Shown here: piece by piece, positions 8,641 through 16,659 of the stretch
Numbering within the stretch: position 1 is the first letter of the stretch
Layout: every line of letters begins with the position of its first letter
From: GCA-2697345 sp049602715
GTDB lineage: Bacteria; Pseudomonadota; Alphaproteobacteria; Rhodobacterales; Rhodobacteraceae
Reading direction: 5' to 3'
DNA: 48,371 nt
Assembly: GCA_049602715.1 (NCBI GenBank)
Contig: JBMYRX010000005.1
Coordinates: 1-48,371 of the forward strand
The notes under the pieces: generated by a model
Seen by the model: the letters and a program-made list of their open reading frames with translations, nothing else
Databases searched by the model: none
Told to the model about the DNA's origin: nothing
Program-made: the position numbers and the translations under genes

Positions 8641-9098
8641 ATTTTATTATCTATGAAATCTTTGAGACGTTGAGCATAAATTAGGCGTTCCTCTTTGGTC
8701 ATATTCTCAATATGATTGACAAGTGCTCTGCGTGCTGAACTCTGTCTTAATTTTTCATGTTTTGCTTGTTCATCTAACAAATTTTCAAATGTAGCCCGAT
8801 CAAAGGGATGGTTTTTTAGAATACCAACTACAGAATTAAAACTTGCTTGGTTTTTATCCTTAACCAATTTTCTATCATATTTATTTCTTAATATCTCGTC
8901 CCGAAGTGCCCTTTTGTCCTTAAAGTCTAGTGCTCGCATGTAAAGAAACCCTGAAGCGAGATGCTTAGCGGTCGGCCCCTTACCCTTCCGCATAAATGCA
9001 CCGCCAAACGCACCGACTATAAGAAGATTTAAGGCAAGAGAGATACCAAATAAAATTTTCCAAAGATTTCTACGTTTTGGATTTGTTGAATCTGTCAT
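8631..9098 (-). CDS. CpxP-like periplasmic metal-sensor family protein
   Basis: A 155-residue protein with one N-terminal membrane segment (about 13-36, WKILFGISLALNLLIVGAF), then a helical, charged domain facing the periplasm. The layout resembles the Metal_resist / heavy-metal-sensor (CpxP/ZraP-like) family. The start at 9098 was chosen over a longer frame because GAGGA lies about nine bases upstream of this ATG, and the upstream extension overlaps the preceding gene. Only one base separates it from the stop of that gene, so it is the last member of the ECF sigma operon. Its likely job is envelope sensing or protection together with the sigma factor. Metal binding is not demonstrated and no histidine-rich motif is seen. 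Confidence 0.72.
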   Translation of the reverse strand: MTDSTNPKRRNLWKILFGISLALNLLIVGAFGGAFMRKGKGPTAKHLASGFLYMRALDFKDKRALRDEILRNKYDRKLVKDKNQASFNSVVGILKNHPFDRATFENLLDEQAKHEKLRQSSARRALVNHIENMTKEERLIYAQRLKDFIDNKIKQ

Positions 9099-9099
9099 A

Positions 9100-9585
9100 T
9101 TAGGTGTCCTCAAAAATTTCGTTAAGTTCAAAAGATGAACCGATGAAGTCAACCTCATCAAAAACATCAAGTTGAAAAAAACTTATTATAAAACCTGACC
9201 AATCAGGAGAATAAAAACCTATACAAACTCCTGTCGCAAGGGACGCTGTAAATCCAACCGCTGAAGGAAATCCTCTCAACTCCTTTAGATAATCCAGAGA
9301 TCGGCCTAACCACAATCGGATCCGTGGAGCATTCATAATTCCATGAGCTCTATCTGCATCTCTTATAATACGCGTCTCTAAATCACGGTGTGCTTTTGGC
9401 ACCCCCTCTTTTGACGCTTCAAAAAAGACAGATAGATCATCTGATGTATTTAATTCACTATTTGTTTTGTCTGCGTCTCGTAGAATACTGTTCTTTAAAT
9501 CCTGATGTGTCTTTGGCATCATATCTTTTACAGCATCAAAAAAGACAGAAATGTCATTAGAAGAACGATTTGTTTTTTTAACCAT
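9100..9585 (-). CDS. Membrane protein with duplicated motif, candidate anti-sigma factor
   Basis: A 161-residue protein. Residues 11-49 and 50-85 are two copies of one unit, sharing D(I/L)SVFF, P-K-(T/A)-H, DL and the terminal (L/I)RDAD. One hydrophobic segment follows at about 106-125, and then an acidic 36-residue tail (FFQLDVFDEVDF). A cytoplasmic N-terminal domain, one membrane pass and a short outer tail, encoded directly after an ECF sigma gene with an 8-base overlap, is the usual layout of an anti-sigma factor. There is no visible zinc-binding HxxxCxxC (ZAS) motif. Related proteins in Rhodobacterales with a single copy of the unit have, as I recall, been mis-annotated as dihydroorotate dehydrogenase. 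The function is inferred from context only. Confidence 0.6.
   Translation of the reverse strand: MVKKTNRSSNDISVFFDAVKDMMPKTHQDLKNSILRDADKTNSELNTSDDLSVFFEASKEGVPKAHRDLETRIIRDADRAHGIMNAPRIRLWLGRSLDYLKELRGFPSAVGFTASLATGVCIGFYSPDWSGFIISFFQLDVFDEVDFIGSSFELNEIFEDT
9331..9555 (-). repeat. Tandem intragenic duplication, 117-bp period
   Basis: The DNA encoding residues 11-49 and 50-85 of the candidate anti-sigma protein is a diverged direct repeat with a 117-base (39-codon) period. A 14-base identical stretch, TCAAAAAAGACAGA on the plus strand, begins at 9419 and again at 9536. The reading frame is kept through both copies. Confidence 0.8.
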
Positions 9586-10156
9586 GGCTATAGCCTAATT
9601 CTGTTTTGTAACTTGCCAAAACTTCTATCAATTTACGTTTGCCACGTGCTGTAAGACTTTCAACCGCTTCAACACTCAAACCCATAATTTCAGCAATTTC
9701 TGGATTTGTTAGTTCATCAATATGGCGGAACTGAACAGCAAGACGCTGATTTTCTGGCAAAAGCGACATAGCACCATAAAGAGCCTTTTGACGGTAATGA
9801 TCATCAATTTTGTCAGAAGGAGACTGAGTTTGATCAGTTAGTTCTTTGGCAACATTTAAATCTTGGAGTTTAGGTCTCCGATATCGATCTTTACACAAAT
9901 TACTAACTACACGATAAAGCCAAGTGGAAACCTGTGCATTACCTTGTTCCCACCTTGGCGCAAATTGCCATAATCTCAAAAACGCCTCCTGCGTTACATC
10001 TTCAGCATCCGCAATATTTCCTAACCTATAATAAGCGTGCGCATGTATTTTTGGCATAAGCCGTTCTGTCAATTGCTCAGCCGCCTTACGATCTCCATCT
10101 GCAAATGCAATAATAAGAACGCGATCAATCTCTTTTTCTGTTGATCCATTAAACAT
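9578..10156 (-). CDS. ECF-family RNA polymerase sigma factor
   Basis: A 192-residue sigma factor with region 2 (about 20-90), including the DAEDVTQEAFLRLWQ helix and the -10-recognising STWLYRVVSNLCKDRYRR. Region 4 (about 130-185) includes LLPENQRLAVQFRHIDELT and a helix-turn-helix in NPEIAEIMGLSVEAVESLTARGKRKL. There is no sigma region 1 or 3, as expected for extracytoplasmic-function sigma factors. It overlaps the candidate anti-sigma gene by eight bases and is preceded, 57 bases upstream, by the EF-hand gene on the same strand. An envelope stress response is the likely output. The inducing signal cannot be read from the sequence. Confidence 0.92.
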   Translation of the reverse strand: MFNGSTEKEIDRVLIIAFADGDRKAAEQLTERLMPKIHAHAYYRLGNIADAEDVTQEAFLRLWQFAPRWEQGNAQVSTWLYRVVSNLCKDRYRRPKLQDLNVAKELTDQTQSPSDKIDDHYRQKALYGAMSLLPENQRLAVQFRHIDELTNPEIAEIMGLSVEAVESLTARGKRKLIEVLASYKTELGYSHG

Positions 10157-10213
10157 TGCGTTGTTCCAAACTGATCTTCAATAAAGTGAACCTGACATTT
10201 CTGAAATTAGGAT

Positions 10214-10681
10214 TTATCTTTTAAGTAGTTTTCTCATATTTTTTTTCACTCGTAAGGCTTCATCTCTACTGATATATCCATCATCATCTTTATCCAACCG
10301 ATCAAACCGTTTCCCAAACCGTTTCCTCAAGGTTCCAACGAGCTGACTATTTTCGAGTTCAGCGAAACTCAGACTGCCATCACCGTTTGAGTCTAATTTT
10401 TTAATCATTCGATTAACTGAAAATTCTGCGCGCTTAGTATGTTGTTGCATAAGCTCCCCTGCACTTAATTTTGCATCACCGTTTAAATCCATCAACTGAA
10501 CAGCAACTCCTCTTCGCTCTCTGATTTCTTCTTTTGAGACCTTACCATCTTTATCGATATCAAAATCCTCAAAATCTGACATGCCCAGCATCTTCATGCC
10601 TTTAGGGGTCTGTGCAACCACTGTAGTTCCTACTGTAAATGCTAATAAAATAGCCACTGAATATTTAAGTTTTTTTTTCAT
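10214..10681 (-). CDS. Secreted EF-hand calcium-binding protein
   Basis: A 155-residue protein with a signal peptide (basic MKKK start, hydrophobic core, probable cleavage after VVA near residue 23) and four EF-hand loops: DIDKDGKVSKEE (41-52), DLNGDAKLSAGE (65-76), DSNGDGSLSFAE (97-108) and DKDDDGYISRDE (130-141). Loops 1, 3 and 4 have full Dx[DN]xDG calcium-ligand patterns. In loop 2, A replaces the usual glycine at position 6. It should bind calcium in the periplasm. It lies just upstream of the ECF sigma gene on the same strand and may share its transcript. A link between calcium and the sigma response is speculative. Confidence 0.87.
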   Translation of the reverse strand: MKKKLKYSVAILLAFTVGTTVVAQTPKGMKMLGMSDFEDFDIDKDGKVSKEEIRERRGVAVQLMDLNGDAKLSAGELMQQHTKRAEFSVNRMIKKLDSNGDGSLSFAELENSQLVGTLRKRFGKRFDRLDKDDDGYISRDEALRVKKNMRKLLKR

Positions 10682-10962
10682 GTATAACTCCTCAATACGT
10701 TTTGCATCACCAACATTTTGTTAGAGATGACTGTTAAACGTATGAGTGGCGAATTTCCGTCGCGACTTTGTTAATTTTTTTGAAAATTTATTTCAGATAT
10801 GAAAAAATTAGTTCACTGAACTATCCAGAATTACTCCTACTAGCTAATCTTTAAATTCATCTAATTAAAAAAAATTCAAGTTTTTTTTGAGTAACTGTTG
10901 ACATACCCACTCAGGAAATAGCATGTAACGCCGTTAAGTATGTTAGGTAAGTAGAGGTATTA
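10682..10962. other. Divergent intergenic region between EF-hand gene and topA
   Basis: This 281-base gap holds the promoters of both divergent genes. A TTGACA hexamer at 10898-10903 may be the -35 box of topA, but no good -10 box lies 16-18 bases further on. An inverted repeat, ATACGTTT (10695-10702) and AAACGTAT (10736-10743), lies in the EF-hand leader. GAGG about six bases before topA and GAGGAG before the EF-hand ATG are clear ribosome-binding sites. No open frame or RNA gene is evident. Confidence 0.45.
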
Positions 10963-13503
10963 ATGCCAGTCGTTATCGTAGAGTCCCCCGCAAAAGCAAA
11001 AACGATAAATCAATACCTTGGAGAAGGTTTTACTGTATTGGCGTCGTACGGGCATGTTCGGGATCTTTCACGTGGGGACGGTGCAGTTGATCCTGAAAAC
11101 AAATTTTCTATGGAATGGGAAATCGGTCATGATAGTAAAAAACATGTAAGGGCGATTGTTGATGCTCTAAAAACTGATAACTCACTTATCTTAGCAACTG
11201 ATCCAGACAGAGAGGGAGAGGCCATTTCTTGGCATCTGGTCGAGGAATTAAAAAAGCGTAAAGCTATCACTGATAAAACGCCGGTCCAAAGAGTTGTTTT
11301 TAACGCAATTACTAAAGCAAGTGTTACAAGCGCTATGAATATTCCGAGAAATATAGATCAACCATTAGTAGATGCATATTTAGCTAGACGGGCTCTTGAT
11401 CGCCTTTACGGTTTCAAACTTTCTCCAGTGTTATGGCGTAGACTCCCCGGCTCTAAGTCTGCTGGGAGAGTACAGTCGGTTTGCCTTAGGCTTATAGTCG
11501 AACGCGAAATGGAAATCGAAAGTTTTTTACCAAAGGAATATTGGAGTATTCACGCTAACTTATCCAATCCATCAAAAAAAAGTTTTGATGCTAAGTTAGT
11601 AAGCCTTGGTGGAAAGAAATTAGAAAAATTTAGTACAGAGAATCAAGCTGCAGCTGAAATTGCTGTCCAAGCTGTTGAAAGTCGAGAGTTATTTGTAGAC
11701 TCTATTACTTCTAAACCAATAAAAAGAAACCCGTCTGCACCCTTCATGACCTCTACACTGCAGCAAGAAGCAAGTAGAAAACTTGGCTTTGGCGCCCGTC
11801 AAACTATGTCAGCAGCTCAAAAACTTTATGAAGTAGGACTAATAACTTATATGCGAACCGATGGTATTGATATCGCTCCTGAGGCTGTAATGGCAGCGCG
11901 AGATGCAATAAAGACCAAGTTTGGTGAAAAATATTTACCAAAAAGCCCTCGGATGTACAAAAATAAAGTAAAGAATGCGCAAGAAGCCCACGAATGCATT
12001 AGACCTACAGATATGTTTAAAAGCCCCACAGAAGTGACTATCTCTAATATAGATCAAAAAAAATTATACGATCTAATTTATAAACGAACACTCGCCTCTC
12101 AGATGGAAATAGCTAAATTTGAACAAACTACCGTAGAAATTAGTTCTAAAGACAATCAAGTAGGTTTAAGGGCAAATGGTCAAGTAACAGTATTCGATGG
12201 TTTCATAAAAATTTACCAAGAGGGAATAGATGAACCAAAAGAGCAGGATGATGAGCACCGCCTTCCCAATATTTTTGAAGGAGACAATTTATACAAAAAT
12301 ACAGTATCCTCACAGCAACACTTCACACAGCCACAACCACGATATACCGAAGCCACACTAGTAAAAAAAATGGAAGAGCTCGGTATAGGTCGCCCTTCGA
12401 CTTACGCTTCAGTAATAACTACAATTCAAGACAGAGAATATGTTAGAAAAGAGAAGAATAGACTCTTCCCTGAAGATAAAGGTAGACTCGTTACCATCTT
12501 CCTAGAAAATTTTTTTAGAACATATGTTGGCTATAAATTCACATCTGATCTTGAAAGCGAATTGGACGATGTCTCTAATGGTTCTCGAAGTTACAAAGAA
12601 GTTCTAAGTAACTTTTGGGGTAATTTCTCAATAGCAATAACGGAAGTATTAGATTTATCAATTACGGAAGTTTTCGAAAAAATAAATGATGTTCTGGAGC
12701 CTCACCTGTTTCCGAACGACTCAAACGGCGACGACCCCAGAATATGCCCTAAGTGCGGGAAAGGACGGTTATCTATGAAAACTGCTCGGTCCGGTGGAGC
12801 ATTCATAGGCTGTGAAAATTATCCAGCATGTCGTTTCACTAGAGTATTTGGGCCTCCCAATCTTGAGCAGAGTGGCGTTGGACTAGACGGAAAAAAATTA
12901 GGTGAGGACGAAGGGATTCCAATAGTTTTACTTAAAGGTAGATACGGCTTTTATGTTCAACGTGGGGAGGTTTCAGAAGAATTACAAAAGCCCCCACGCT
13001 TTTCAGTACCAAAATCATGGGATGCTTCCGAATTAGACCTTGAGAAAGCGTTAAAACTCTTGTCTCTTCCCAGAGAAGTTGGCTTACACCCTCATGATAA
13101 TGAAATCATTCAAGCTTCCATAGGCCCTTATGGAGCCTACATTAAACATAATAAGGTTTATGCCAATATTCCGAACATTGAGGATGTGTTTGACATTGGC
13201 ATGAACCGCGCAATGGAAGAGCTAGCGAAAAAAATTGCTGCTAGAAATCCATCTAGGGAACCTATTAAAGATTTGGGTGAACATCCAGAACGCGAAGGAA
13301 CAGTATTAGTAATGAATGGTCGTTATGGACCATATATTAAATGGGGAAAGATAAATGTAACAATACCAAAAGATATTGAGCCCAATGACGTTACCTTAGA
13401 AAGCGCCATAAAACTAATTGATGAAAAAGTTAGTAAAAAACCAAAACCTAAAGGAAAAGCCAGAAAAAAGCCAAAAACAAAAATAGAAAAAAAGGCTAAA
13501 TGA
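10963..13503 (+). CDS. topA: DNA topoisomerase I
   Basis: A type IA topoisomerase that relaxes negative supercoils. The 846-residue protein begins with the TOPRIM domain (VIVESPAKAKTINQYLG, acidic residues in ATDPDREGEAISWH). The predicted catalytic tyrosine is Y296 in LITYMRTDG. A four-cysteine zinc finger (CPKCGKGRL ... CENYPAC) lies at about 595-625. Three C-terminal repeats follow (GRYGFYVQ, GPYGAYIK, GRYGPYIK), then a lysine-rich tail (KKPKPKGKARKKPK). Repeated GRYGPYIK modules and a basic tail are usual in alphaproteobacterial TopA. The ATG has GAGG about six bases upstream. A tiny ORF overlaps the stop codon. Confidence 0.97.
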   Translation: MPVVIVESPAKAKTINQYLGEGFTVLASYGHVRDLSRGDGAVDPENKFSMEWEIGHDSKKHVRAIVDALKTDNSLILATDPDREGEAISWHLVEELKKRKAITDKTPVQRVVFNAITKASVTSAMNIPRNIDQPLVDAYLARRALDRLYGFKLSPVLWRRLPGSKSAGRVQSVCLRLIVEREMEIESFLPKEYWSIHANLSNPSKKSFDAKLVSLGGKKLEKFSTENQAAAEIAVQAVESRELFVDSITSKPIKRNPSAPFMTSTLQQEASRKLGFGARQTMSAAQKLYEVGLITYMRTDGIDIAPEAVMAARDAIKTKFGEKYLPKSPRMYKNKVKNAQEAHECIRPTDMFKSPTEVTISNIDQKKLYDLIYKRTLASQMEIAKFEQTTVEISSKDNQVGLRANGQVTVFDGFIKIYQEGIDEPKEQDDEHRLPNIFEGDNLYKNTVSSQQHFTQPQPRYTEATLVKKMEELGIGRPSTYASVITTIQDREYVRKEKNRLFPEDKGRLVTIFLENFFRTYVGYKFTSDLESELDDVSNGSRSYKEVLSNFWGNFSIAITEVLDLSITEVFEKINDVLEPHLFPNDSNGDDPRICPKCGKGRLSMKTARSGGAFIGCENYPACRFTRVFGPPNLEQSGVGLDGKKLGEDEGIPIVLLKGRYGFYVQRGEVSEELQKPPRFSVPKSWDASELDLEKALKLLSLPREVGLHPHDNEIIQASIGPYGAYIKHNKVYANIPNIEDVFDIGMNRAMEELAKKIAARNPSREPIKDLGEHPEREGTVLVMNGRYGPYIKWGKINVTIPKDIEPNDVTLESAIKLIDEKVSKKPKPKGKARKKPKTKIEKKAK

Positions 13504-13574
13504 GAAAAGGTTTATTCGTTCTATTAATAATATTTTTAATAGTTATTAGTTTATTAGTTGTAACAAAAATCTAG
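13500..13574 (+). CDS. Putative 24-residue single-pass membrane mini-protein
   Basis: An ATG at 13500 overlaps the topA stop (ATGA) and opens a 24-codon frame that starts MRKGLFVLLIIF, continues with only hydrophobic residues and ends VVTKI before TAG. Two basic residues followed by about 18 hydrophobic ones give a textbook single transmembrane helix with a positive-inside start. The ATGA overlap suggests translational coupling to topA. I do not recognise a family. In AT-rich DNA a short hydrophobic frame can arise by chance, so reality as a gene is moderate to low. Confidence 0.35.
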   Translation: MRKGLFVLLIIFLIVISLLVVTKI

Positions 13575-13621
13575 TTTCATTTCAGGAAGTCTTTTAAAAT
13601 AAAAGTACAAGAGGTTTACCG

Positions 13622-14197
13622 ATGGAAAAAGAACAAATAATTACAGATTTCCTTTTAAATAGAAGGTCACATCCAGCAAAAACATTGAAAGATCCTGCCC
13701 CAAATGACACCGAAATTAAGATACTATTAACCGCAGCTATGCGATCACCAGATCATGGGAAATTAGAGCCATGGAGATTTATAGTCTTACAAAAAAAAGC
13801 CCTCAAACGCCTCGCAAACAAGGCAAGATTACGTGCGGTAGATCTCAATCTTCCAGAGGAAGCACAAAGTAAAATTGACTTTTTCTTTAGAAATATTCCT
13901 CTTTCGATAGCTGTAATTTCTTCTCCAAAATCATCTCAAAAAATCCCAAAAATTGAACAAACTTTAAGCGCTGGAGCTGTATGTCTCGCACTTGTTAATG
14001 CTTGTCTTGCCTCTGGATGGGGCGCTTCCTGGTTAACCGGATGGACATCCCGAGATCGCCCATTCTTGGAGAATGAACTACAGCTGGAAAGCCAAGAGTT
14101 TGTAGCTGGTTACATTCATGTCGGTACGAAAAGTTCTCAACCACCAGAACGACCGCGACCCAACTACGACACCATAACGACATTTATTAAAGATTAA
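13622..14197 (+). CDS. Nitroreductase family protein (YdjA-like)
   Basis: A 191-residue FMN-dependent oxidoreductase of the compact nitroreductase type. Typical signatures are the N-terminal FLLNRRSHPAKTL, with RRS contacting the FMN phosphate, AAMRSPDHGKLEPWRFIVL, and GWGASWLTGW in the C-terminal half. Such enzymes reduce nitro compounds or quinones with NAD(P)H. The natural substrate is unknown. It lies 118 bases after topA, behind the mini-ORF, with AGAGG before the ATG. It converges on the DUF1467 gene with only seven bases between stops. Confidence 0.9.
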   Translation: MEKEQIITDFLLNRRSHPAKTLKDPAPNDTEIKILLTAAMRSPDHGKLEPWRFIVLQKKALKRLANKARLRAVDLNLPEEAQSKIDFFFRNIPLSIAVISSPKSSQKIPKIEQTLSAGAVCLALVNACLASGWGASWLTGWTSRDRPFLENELQLESQEFVAGYIHVGTKSSQPPERPRPNYDTITTFIKD

Positions 14198-14204
14198 TAT
14201 TTCT

Positions 14205-14483
14205 TTAATTGTTGTTAGGATCAAAATATCTAAAAAGGTCCATAGTTTCAGAACTAATAAAACCATAAATAATTAAAAGGCATATAAAAAACCATATAAC
14301 AAATGATATAATAGTAGTTATCAAAAATTTCTTTTTAATATTCGATTCCGATGGGGCGGAGCTTGGTGTTCCCTGAATTACATGACCAGTGTCTTTCTGA
14401 GTTATAATTCTTTGTGGCAGAATACAAAAAAGGACTAAAAACCATACTATTGCAAAAACTACTAAAGCTGAAGTAACTCCCAT
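14205..14483 (-). CDS. DUF1467 family membrane protein
   Basis: A 92-residue protein with two membrane segments (about 5-22 and 52-74) joined by a polar loop containing ILPQRIITQ and VIQGTPSSAPSESN. The loop pattern of an aromatic/Pro segment, a TQ pair, then GTxxSAP is the DUF1467 signature. This family is restricted largely to alphaproteobacteria and is commonly encoded directly after the methylmalonyl-CoA epimerase gene, as here. It overlaps the mce stop by one base. The function is unknown. Confidence 0.8.
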   Translation of the reverse strand: MGVTSALVVFAIVWFLVLFCILPQRIITQKDTGHVIQGTPSSAPSESNIKKKFLITTIISFVIWFFICLLIIYGFISSETMDLFRYFDPNNN

Positions 14484-14887
14484 TAAGCCTCCTCTAACTC
14501 TATTAATGTACCATTAAAGTCTTTTGGATTTAAAAAAAGCACCGGCTTACCATGCGCACCCAACTTTGGTTCACCATTCCCTAATACTTGTGCTCCTTTT
14601 TTTACAAGCGTATCTCTCGCTCTAAAAATATTTTTTACCTCATAACATATATGATGAATTCCACCACTAGTATTTTTTTCTAAAAATTTGGTAATTGGGC
14701 TTTGCTTATCCAAAGGGTGGAGTAGCTCAATTTTTGTATTGGGTAGTTCCACAAAGACAATTTTTACACCATGCTGAATTTCATCTTTTGGAGAGCTAAC
14801 CTTAGCGCCTAAGATTTCTCTATACTGACTTGCAGCCTTTTCTAAGTCGGGGACTGCTATGGCGACATGATTAAGTCTACCAATCAT
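14483..14887 (-). CDS. mce: Methylmalonyl-CoA epimerase
   Basis: A 134-residue VOC-fold metalloenzyme interconverting (S)- and (R)-methylmalonyl-CoA, needed to feed propionyl-CoA carbon into the TCA cycle. The N-terminal LNHVAIAVPDLEKAA with metal-ligand histidine 7, the GGIHHICYEVKNI motif carrying a second histidine, and the terminal NGTLIELEE with a glutamate ligand are as expected. The start ATG overlaps the aspS stop (ATGA). No propionyl-CoA carboxylase or mutase gene lies nearby. The mutase step would need a B12 cofactor, which the cobU-cobC pair at 25.6 kb may help supply. Confidence 0.93.
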   Translation of the reverse strand: MIGRLNHVAIAVPDLEKAASQYREILGAKVSSPKDEIQHGVKIVFVELPNTKIELLHPLDKQSPITKFLEKNTSGGIHHICYEVKNIFRARDTLVKKGAQVLGNGEPKLGAHGKPVLFLNPKDFNGTLIELEEA

Positions 14888-16659
14888 TTTCTCTCAATCT
14901 TTCGCAAATTTAATTCCATCATTTGGTTGCTCGTAGGCTCTGAAGGAGCTGACATCATTAAGTCCTCTGCCCGCTGATTCATAGGAAATAAGATAACTTC
15001 TCGAATATTTGACTCTTCCGCTAACAACATCACTATTCTATCAATACCAGCTGCGCATCCGCCATGTGGAGGTGCGCCATAGCTAAAAGCGTTAACCATA
15101 CCGCCAAAACGCTTTTTAACCTCTGTCTCATTATAGCCTGCGAGTTCAAATGCTTTGACCATAATATCCAATTTATGGTTTCGAATTGCGCCAGATAAGA
15201 GTTCATAGCCATTACAGGTTAGGTCATACTGATAACCAAGAACATCTAAGGGGTTACCATTTAAACTCTCAATACCTCCTTGTGGCATAGAAAAAGGATT
15301 ATGTGAGAAATCTATTTTTCCAGAAGTTTCATCCAGTTCATACATAGGAAAGTCCACTATCCATGCGAAAGCAAACCGGTTAGTGTCAGTTAGATTAAGT
15401 TCTTCACCTATCGCCACTCGCGCTCTTGCTGCTATTCCTTCGAATGATTTAGGTTTGCCTGCCATGAAAAATACAGCATCACCTATATTTAGTTTCAATT
15501 GATTTCGGATAGCCTCAGCCCGGTCAGTTCCAATATTTTTTGCTACTGGACCAGCGGCATCCATGACTCCATCAATGTCACGCCAGAAAATGTATCCCAT
15601 TCCCGGGAGTCCCTCTTTTTGCGCAAATGAATTCATCCTATCACAGAATTTTCTAGATCCTCCCGTAGGGGCTGGAATCGCTCTTATTTCTGTTCCCTCT
15701 TGCTTGAGTATCTTTGAAAAAATTTCGAAGCCACCATCTTTAAAATGTTCTGAAACATCCTCCATTTTAAGGGGGTTTCTGAGATCTGGTTTATCAGTTC
15801 CATATAACTTCATCGCATTTTTAAAGGAGATTTTTTCCCAAACAGTATCAACCTGTTTTTGATCGCTAAACTCTTCAAAAACACCTTGTATAACGGGCTG
15901 AATGGTTTTGAATACATCCTCCTGATCCACGAAGGACATTTCTACATCTAGTTGATAAAAGTCAGTTGGTGACCTATCTGCACGTGGATCCTCATCCCTA
16001 AAACAAGGCGCTATTTGAAAATATTTATCAAAACCAGAAACCATCAATAATTGTTTAAACTGTTGAGGGGCTTGCGGTAGAGCATAGAATTTCCCAGGGT
16101 GAAGTCTACTCGGTACGAGAAAATCACGCGCTCCCTCAGGAGAAGACGCTGTGATTATAGGAGTTTGAAACTCTCTGAAACCGATATCCCACATTCTCTT
16201 CCTAATACTCGACACAACATCAGACCTTAATTTCATATTCTCTTGAAGCTTCTCTCTTCTTAAATCTAGAAAGCGATATTTAAGTCTAGTTTCTTCAGGG
16301 TAATCTTGATCTCCAAAAACCATCAATGGTAACTCGTCAGATTCTCCGAGTACTTCAATATCCGAAACAAAAACTTCTATGTATCCTGTAGAGAGTTTTT
16401 TATTTATCAGAGATTCATCTCTTAACTTCACAATCCCGTCAATGCGAATACACCACTCACTTTTTACAGTTTCTACTATATTGAAAACGGGGCTGTCAGG
16501 ATCTGCCAAAATTTGAGTTATCCCATAATGATCTCTCAAATCTATGAATAAGATCCCTCCATGGTCACGGACTCTATGAACCCACCCTGAGAGCCTTACA
16601 GATTCTCCGACATTATTGGCGCTCAAATTCGAGCAATAATGGCTCCTAAACGAATTCAT
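14884..16659 (-). CDS. aspS: Aspartyl-tRNA synthetase
   Basis: A class II synthetase of 591 residues with an N-terminal OB fold (about 1-105, VRLSGWVHRVRDHGG), catalytic motif 2 (CFRDEDPRADRSPTDFYQLD), the bacterial GAD insertion (about 285-415) and motif 3 (GAPPHGGCAAGIDRIVMLL). The start at 16659 is preferred over a frame 14 codons longer. AAAGG lies eight bases before this ATG, and MNSFRSHYCSNL is the family N-terminus. Whether it charges only tRNA-Asp or also tRNA-Asn depends on the presence of asnS and gatCAB elsewhere. Confidence 0.96.
   Translation of the reverse strand: MNSFRSHYCSNLSANNVGESVRLSGWVHRVRDHGGILFIDLRDHYGITQILADPDSPVFNIVETVKSEWCIRIDGIVKLRDESLINKKLSTGYIEVFVSDIEVLGESDELPLMVFGDQDYPEETRLKYRFLDLRREKLQENMKLRSDVVSSIRKRMWDIGFREFQTPIITASSPEGARDFLVPSRLHPGKFYALPQAPQQFKQLLMVSGFDKYFQIAPCFRDEDPRADRSPTDFYQLDVEMSFVDQEDVFKTIQPVIQGVFEEFSDQKQVDTVWEKISFKNAMKLYGTDKPDLRNPLKMEDVSEHFKDGGFEIFSKILKQEGTEIRAIPAPTGGSRKFCDRMNSFAQKEGLPGMGYIFWRDIDGVMDAAGPVAKNIGTDRAEAIRNQLKLNIGDAVFFMAGKPKSFEGIAARARVAIGEELNLTDTNRFAFAWIVDFPMYELDETSGKIDFSHNPFSMPQGGIESLNGNPLDVLGYQYDLTCNGYELLSGAIRNHKLDIMVKAFELAGYNETEVKKRFGGMVNAFSYGAPPHGGCAAGIDRIVMLLAEESNIREVILFPMNQRAEDLMMSAPSEPTSNQMMELNLRKIERK

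Noticed and set aside
8446..8673. A 75-codon plus-strand frame across the gap after purK
   Set aside because: It runs through the promoter and paired stems of the candidate ncRNA and into the convergent gene. Its composition is unlike a protein family I know.
10740..10790. GGAA...CGTT on the minus strand upstream of the EF-hand gene as an ECF (GGAAC-N16/17-CGTT) promoter
   Set aside because: The spacing is only about 13 bases and the -35 motif is GGAAA, so it does not fit the known consensus.
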